DNA from: Jacaranda mimosifolia
Lineage: Eukaryota > Streptophyta > Magnoliopsida > Lamiales > Bignoniaceae
NCBI GenBank assembly: GCA_018894105.1
Contig: CM032117.1
Location: forward strand, 37,180,501 to 37,244,500
DNA: 64,000 nucleotides
Direction of reading: 5' to 3'
Of the stretch, positions 58,215 through 64,000 are shown piece after piece. Every line of letters begins with the position of its first letter. Position 1 is the first letter of the stretch. The notes under the pieces were generated by a model. That model was not told where the DNA came from and did no database searches. It saw nothing but the letters and a program-made list of their open reading frames with translations. Both the position numbers and the translations under genes were made by a program.

Positions 58215-59689
58215 CCAAATGATCTTTTTTTTTTTGAATCAATTCCCACTTAATTCATAAGTCCCAAGAAAAACACATTTCCCTCCAATCTCCTCTTTGT
58301 CTCAAGCTACTGGTAACTGTGGATGACCATTTCAAGCATTTTAGTCTTGTGTTGAAGGTTTGAAGGTTTGCATTCTCATTGTTTCTCGTTTGTCGGTGAT
58401 TGTTTTTTTTTTAATTCGGACATTCATCACAATTGAAAAGGTATTTTCTTGTGAACTTTCGGGTTATGTAAATTTTTTCTTGAAATTTTCTAGAAATATT
58501 CTTGAAATTGTTGTGTGTATTTGCTTTTTTAAATGAATACGTACTTGATTTCATGATTTATATACCTAAAGTTAGTTGTTATGTACTGAATTGAATAGTA
58601 TTCAGAATCCTAAGTATAATTTCCTTTATACCTGATTGAAGGTAATTTATTCTCAAATTTTCTATTTTAATACTTGTTATATTTATCAAGTTAAATGATG
58701 CCTAAATTTTGTAATGATTTAGTTGGTTTAGAGTATGATTAATGTTGGTTATGTTGTTAAACCAATTTTAGGGATTCTATTCAAAATAAGATCAATATGA
58801 TGGGTATCGAGTACGTTCGATCACTTTTTATTTTTCATTCATAAAAACATACCATTAATTTATTTTAATATTGCATGAAAGTATTTTATGTACAAAAGAC
58901 TCTACTTTAATATCTATAGTAATGTTTGCAGTATCAGAACCTTAAATATAAGTATATGTTGAAATGTTTCTAGTATTTATTTATATTCTTTCTCTGTTTG
59001 TAGAAATGATAAGAGATAAATTAGACTCATATTCTCTTTATTCCCGGTAACATTTTTATAAGGCAATAAAGGAGTTAAAATTGAAAATTGAGTTGCAACA
59101 ACTATAGGCGATAAACAAAACCCCCATTCCATGGCTGTTATGATTTGTCACAGTTGAGTTGTTACTTCAACCGAGTTGAAGCAATCTTATAGTATTTCCA
59201 AGTGAGAGCTACTTAATTTGTCTTCGGTAAAGACATTGAAGTTCCATTTAAGGGGTCAGAGTTCTTTTTTGTGTTGGGGTTGTCTCATGTGGGGCAACCT
59301 GTGGATGTAGGACCAAAGATGAATGCAAAACAATTGTCTGTTTACTTTTGAAAAAATTTAGGAATGCTAACAGTGTGAAAATATTTAAAAAGTTAAAAGT
59401 ATTGGTCGATAGATATAGTGATCAAGATATAAATGATTTTGCTAGGTTGCACATATATATATATATATATATTGTATTCTCTTTTTAATGAGCAATTATT
59501 GCACACTTTAGTTTGTTATTCCTTACATCAATGATTTATCTTCTATTGGGTTGCATGCATGGGAAGAGAATGCATACAACTTGTAGTTGAAGAAATAATT
59601 AATCACTAGGAGGTAAAACAAGGGAAGTGCAGGAAAAAAATATTTCGATTGGTGTATGGTTGGCTTGCCGGTGATGAAGGATGTAATAT
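58215..59689 (+). pseudogene. Same gene fragment on the plus strand, right arm of inverted repeat
   Basis: Plus-strand order of matches mirrors the left arm: GTCTCAAGCT and a GGTTTGCATTCTCAT segment (58,300-58,385), an intron with the same landmarks, CATTGAAGTTC (59,234), GATATAGTGATCAAGATATA (59,411-59,430), and a DUF1985-like end at about 59,510-59,680 (SIGLHAWEENAYN, then KKYFDWCMVGLPV). Introns are duplicated along with exons, so duplication was at DNA level. No first-exon ATG is preserved. Frames are broken. It is cut at 59,689 by copia copy D. (AT)n at 59,452-59,471. Confidence 0.55.
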
Positions 59690-61858
59690 TGCAAGGATAC
59701 AAAATAATTTCAAAAATTAAGCCAAAATTAAACTTGAAATATCACAAATCAATGATCTTATTTCATGCCATAAATACAAATTTAAAGCAGGCGAAACTAC
59801 CTTGAAATAAAAACTTGAATTTAAGGTGGAGATCTTTCACTAAAACCTCTTCTATGAATGATCAACCTCTCATTTCCCTTAGATCTTCTTCTCCATACCT
59901 TAGATCACCAAAGGCAGAAACTTTTGCTCAAGAAAACTCCAAATTGAGGCAAAAACAGCAAAAAAAATGTGCCAAGAGCACTATGGCCGCGCGGTGAAGC
60001 AATCTTCCAAAAATTGTGTTCCAACAATGGAAACTCTTCTCCAAATGCAAGATCCAGTTCACCAACACGTAGCACCCCAATTGTTGTGCCTCTAAAGATG
60101 ATCCACACACCTAGATATACTCTAGCTCCTCACTCAATATGCTAGAATATGGATGAGGAAGAAGAAGGAAGAAGGGAGATGGTGAGAGGAAGTGGGAAGA
60201 GAAAGAGAGGGTCGTTGGAGAGAACCTTGGGGAGAGGTTTTTCTCAACACATGAGGTAACCTATTTTGGGAGGAAAAATGGGAATCGTTGGCCAACCATT
60301 GTGAGAGATGTGTGGTATATTTATAGTGTGATTTGGCTGTTCTTTGAAGCTTCCATCATACTCTCCTTACAATGCCAACTTCTACGCCCAATTGCATACT
60401 TAGTTGGAATTTTAATTTGCAAAACTAAAATGCCAACTCATTAATTTAAAATGGAATCTTCCATTTTAATTTTTCCTCCAAAATTAGATTCTCTTTTTAG
60501 TTAAATAAATAAACTCCTTAATTTAATTAGATTAACTTAACTTCTTATGTTAATTATATCAATCCTTAAGTTGACCTTGACAAATTAAATTTCCACAAGG
60601 CACCAATTAAATTAACTTCTTAAATTAATTGATCTAATTAAGTTCTTAACTTATTTTGATTAGTTTAAAAATTAAATTAATCAAGCCATTGTGACAAACT
60701 ATTAATTTGTCAACTTGGTCTTTTCCAAACTTGACCACTTTAATTATCTAACTCTTTAGATCATTTCTCTAATATATTAATTAGAGTGATCTAGGCTCTT
60801 GTATGTGGCTCTTTAAGTTCACCAATTGATTAGACATGGGCTCACAAGTCTTTGTGATTTATAGAATATCAAATATTCTGATTAGTTTAAACTCTTTCAA
60901 ACTAATCACTCTATCAATTAATCTCTATTAATTGAAGAGTACCCAATCTCTATACTCGATGTCTAGCACAAGCCTCTGAGCCCAACTAATTGAATGAATT
61001 AATTTGAGGGTAAACCATTACCAACTATGATTGCCATGCAAATACGGACCTTTCATTTTCTATCTCCTGAAAGAGACATAAGGCAAGATATATGTCAACT
61101 TTGTAATAGCCTTGATAACGATATATTTGTTCTTGATGTTCGATTCCTAATTATGACCTCAACTTTGGAAAAATCCTTTTTCCAAATTGTTATACCACCT
61201 TTCACAAGAATTTCTTGGAAGCGGTTATCAGAAAATAGATAGAAGATTAACCTATTATTTATAGATGGGCGAAACGGATCCCATCTTGAAACTCACCAAC
61301 CTTCATACTTAGGTGGTTTGTGCCAAACCTAAGCTCTGGGCAATCGGCTATGTGGTTAGAGCAAAATCAAAGCACAAGGACCTAAATACAAGGTTACCAT
61401 GGAACCTCAATGCAAAGGACTAATTTATATGCACTATCGTAAGCTAGAGAATTTCTCACTATTGACGTGCCACTTCAGCTACCTTGTGGATTCTCTAAGC
61501 GAGTCTTTAGCATTCATGTCTGACATATATTGCCTATGGAATGGGGCAATATCCAACTCCTTGGAGTATGCATCGTTAGTGCAAGTGTATCCGAATCGTG
61601 GATTCCCTATCTCATAAGATTCTATGACTTGAAATATTTAAAATCATGACCATAGAGACTTATTTCATGATCACCATCATATGCGTGACCAAGTCCCATA
61701 GTCTTGTATGATTTAAGGGCTTCAACAAAATGTATATGAAGAAAATCATAAATGCATAGCTTGAACATGGCCATTTTATTGAATATCATTCAATCAAGAC
61801 TGTTACATAGAATAGTTATGCATGCCAATTTAATTGGCATGTGGGCACTATTCCAATA
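59690..61858 (-). repeat. 3' LTR of copy D
   Basis: About 2.17 kb, beginning (minus strand) TATTGGAATAGTGCCC where the family has TGTTGG. It keeps the TATA position (60,318-60,325, TATAAATA), the hairpin array (about 60,500-60,690, more eroded) and the conserved blocks around 61,050-61,640. Outer edge at 59,690 is estimated. Confidence 0.75.
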
Positions 61859-64000
61859 ATCTCTCACTTGCCTTAAAGCCAATTCCCCATAGTCTCTAAG
61901 CCTATCTTCTCAAGATGCATTTAAAGACCTTTTTGCTTTTAAGGGGTTTAGATAGTAGATTTGCCATATTCTCTTCTGATGCAACTCTATCCACTACAAT
62001 GCTGCCTTTATCAATGATCTCACAGATCAAATGATAATGCATTTATTTGTGTTTGAATTATTGATATAGATCTTGGTTCCTTTGCTTGCGCAATGGCTTC
62101 ATTGTTGTCACAAAATACAACTACTGGCTTTACAATGCTAGGCACTATATTCAACATTTGGATGAAGTTTTTCATCAAAACACCTTTCTTTGCAATGTCT
62201 AATGTTGCAATATATTCCACTGGGTAGAGTTGACCATAGTTTCTTGTTTGGAATTTTTCCAATTCACCGTCTGCTATAGAGGCAAAATATAAATCTAGAA
62301 GTGGATTTGAGGTCATCTTCATCGAATTGGAAACTAAAATTCGAAAAGCTCTCAAGCTTTAATTCTATATTGCCATATAATAGAAACAAATTCTTCATTC
62401 TTCTTAAGTACTTGAGGATTTTTTCATGGCTTTCTAGTGACTCTTATTGGGATTGGATTGGTAGCGGCTCGTAAAATTTAAAGTGGGAGCTACATCCGGT
62501 CTCATACATTCAACGGCAATATGCTTCCTATAGTAGAGGCATAAGGTATGTGGTACATTCTCTTTCTTTCCTCAGTCTCAAGGGCCATAGACTTGGAGAG
62601 ACGGATGCCATGTTCCATCGGGAGGTATTCTCTCCCGATTCCTCCATACTAAACCTCTTTAGTATCTTGTCAATCTACATGGATTGGGAGAGCCCAACAT
62701 CTTTTTTAATCTATCTCTATAGATCCATATTCCAAATACTAAGGATGCTTTTCCCAAATCCTTCATGAAAAATTGTGAAGATAACCATGCTTTAGTGAAC
62801 TCTAACACCTCTTTCTCATCCCCAGTGAGAAGGATGCCATCGATACAAAGCACAATAAATTGTATCGAACTTCTGCTAGCTTTTTATACACACACAATTC
62901 ATACACATTTTTGGTGAAGCCAAACGATTTAATCGTCTTATCAAAACATATGTTCCAAGTTTGGGAGTTTGCAAACTTTTTGCCCACTCTTTTTTTATGT
63001 AAAGCCCTATAGTTGCTCTATATAAATTTTCTTATCAATGTTACCATTGAGAAATGTGGTCTTTATTCCATTTGACAAATTTCATAGTCATGGTAAGTGG
63101 CTGTGATAAGCATAATCCTTATGGACTTAGGCATAGGGATCGATGAAAAGATTGCCTTGAAGTCAATACCAAGTCTTTGAGTATAACTTTTTGCCACTAG
63201 TCTAGCCTTAAGATCGTAACCTCTACATCAACTCCAAGCTTTTGCTTATAGATCCACTTGCAATCGATGGGTACTATACCTTCCAATGGATGTAACAAAG
63301 TTATACTTTGTTGGAGTACATAGAGTTCATTTCGAATTTCATAGCCTCAAGCTAATGACCCGAATCTATGTCCAGCATAGCTTCTTCATAGATCATTGGA
63401 TCACTATCCGTTTGGCCTATCTCATGAAGGAATTCAAACCTTTCGAGTTGCTTCTTGATTCGGTTTGATCTCTTAGGAAGTTGTGTGTTAGGCTCGGGAT
63501 GCTCTTTTGTTTCTATCACTTGTGGGATAAGATAATTGTTTTGAAATTCATAAAGATCAATGACAACACCTTATCAATCTAATAGAAATTATTTTTCCAA
63601 AAAGGTGGCATTCCTCGAAATAAATACCTTTTGTTCTGAGGAACCAAAGAATTAATAACTCAACAACTCTTTTGTGTATCCCACAAACTTGCATAATGTG
63701 GATCTCGAATCAAACTTGTCTCCTACTAGTCTCTTATCATAAGCGGGAGACTCCCAAACTATTAAATAAAAGTAGAAGGATACTTTGCCAAACCACATCT
63801 CATACGGTGTCTTTGTCACTAACTTTGACGGTACTACATTTAGTAACCTCGCTGCCATCTCTAAGATGTATCACCAAAAGGAGATAGGGACATCAATGAA
63901 GATCATCATAGATTATACCATGTCAACAATGTAGGGTTTCTCTTTTCATCTACTCCATTATATTGGGGTGTGCTAAGTGGAGTCTATTGTGAGAGAATCC
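61859..64000 (-). pseudogene. pol fragment, copy D (integrase end, RT, RNase H)
   Basis: Minus-strand order from the right edge: integrase C-terminal region (63,650-63,990; ARLLNVVPSK, TPYEMWFGK, RLVGDKFDSRSTLCKFVGY), linker 63,400-63,650, RT 62,640-63,390 with CIDG at 62,836-62,847 where YVDD is expected, and RNase H 61,890-62,400 (VVFCDNNEAIAQAKEP keeps the usual DNN metal-binding Asp). A purine-rich AAGTGAGAGAT borders the LTR. Several frameshifts and stops, and a deletion in RT near 62,985-63,000. Confidence 0.83.

Larger units (their letters stand above)
59690..64000 (-). mobile_element. Copia copy D, 3' half, running off the window
   Basis: Minus-strand element of the same family but more diverged. 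3' LTR about 59,690-61,858, RNase H, RT and integrase end visible; gag, leader and 5' LTR lie beyond 64,000. The outer LTR edge reads TGCAAGGATAC; a 5-bp duplicate would be AATAT (59,685-59,689) but cannot be checked. Confidence 0.85.

Overview
This window reads as intergenic DNA from a flowering plant, probably a eudicot. It is AT-rich and built almost entirely of nested, decayed transposable elements. No intact cellular gene is present. Evidence for a plant includes copia and Ty3/gypsy elements with plant-type ends and initiator-Met tRNA primer sites, CACTA and hAT DNA transposons, spliced exon remnants, and two exons of an organellar-type methionyl-tRNA synthetase inside a transposon. The species cannot be named from sequence alone.

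Layout, left to right. (1) 1-11,263: a degenerate tandem repeat split by a 2.6 kb Ty3/gypsy-type solo LTR (1393-3998, 5-bp target duplication), microsatellites, a decayed gypsy-type transposon domain (7.1-9.2 kb), a minisatellite (9.7-10.1 kb) and a protease scrap of a Ty3/gypsy polyprotein (10.6-10.9 kb). (2) 11,269-40,591: copia copy A (plus strand). It is interrupted by an hAT-like MITE inside its LTR (12,901-13,373), by copia copy B of the same family inside its gag (16,297-27,131) and by an 11 kb CACTA element inside its pol (27,793-38,776). (3) 40,592-42,329: one end of a second CACTA-like element, which truncates copy A. (4) 42,330-59,689: remains of a multi-exon minus-strand gene resembling DUF1985/Ulp1-type transposon-associated genes. 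Its 5' part is duplicated as a ~1.4 kb inverted repeat. Copia copy C (minus strand, 45,892-56,112) sits in one exon. (5) 59,690-64,000: copia copy D (minus strand), inserted in the other arm of the inverted repeat and running off the right end.

The four copia copies (A-D) are one family. They have ~2.2 kb LTRs, leaders of nearly 2 kb, and gag then pol in the order gag, zinc knuckle, protease, integrase, reverse transcriptase, RNase H. All are broken by frameshifts and stops. The strongest unusual signals are: an array of short perfect hairpins in the LTRs whose loops stay GAG/GTG/GGAG while stems change on both sides; a four-fold leader motif that differs between copies yet is largely matched within each copy; a GC-rich hypervariable island in the leader; a shared YVDG in place of the catalytic YVDD in three of four copies; capture of methionyl-tRNA synthetase exons by the CACTA element; and the inverted gene duplication.

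All protein assignments come from reading motifs by eye. No database search or alignment program was run. Percent identities are deliberately not quoted.
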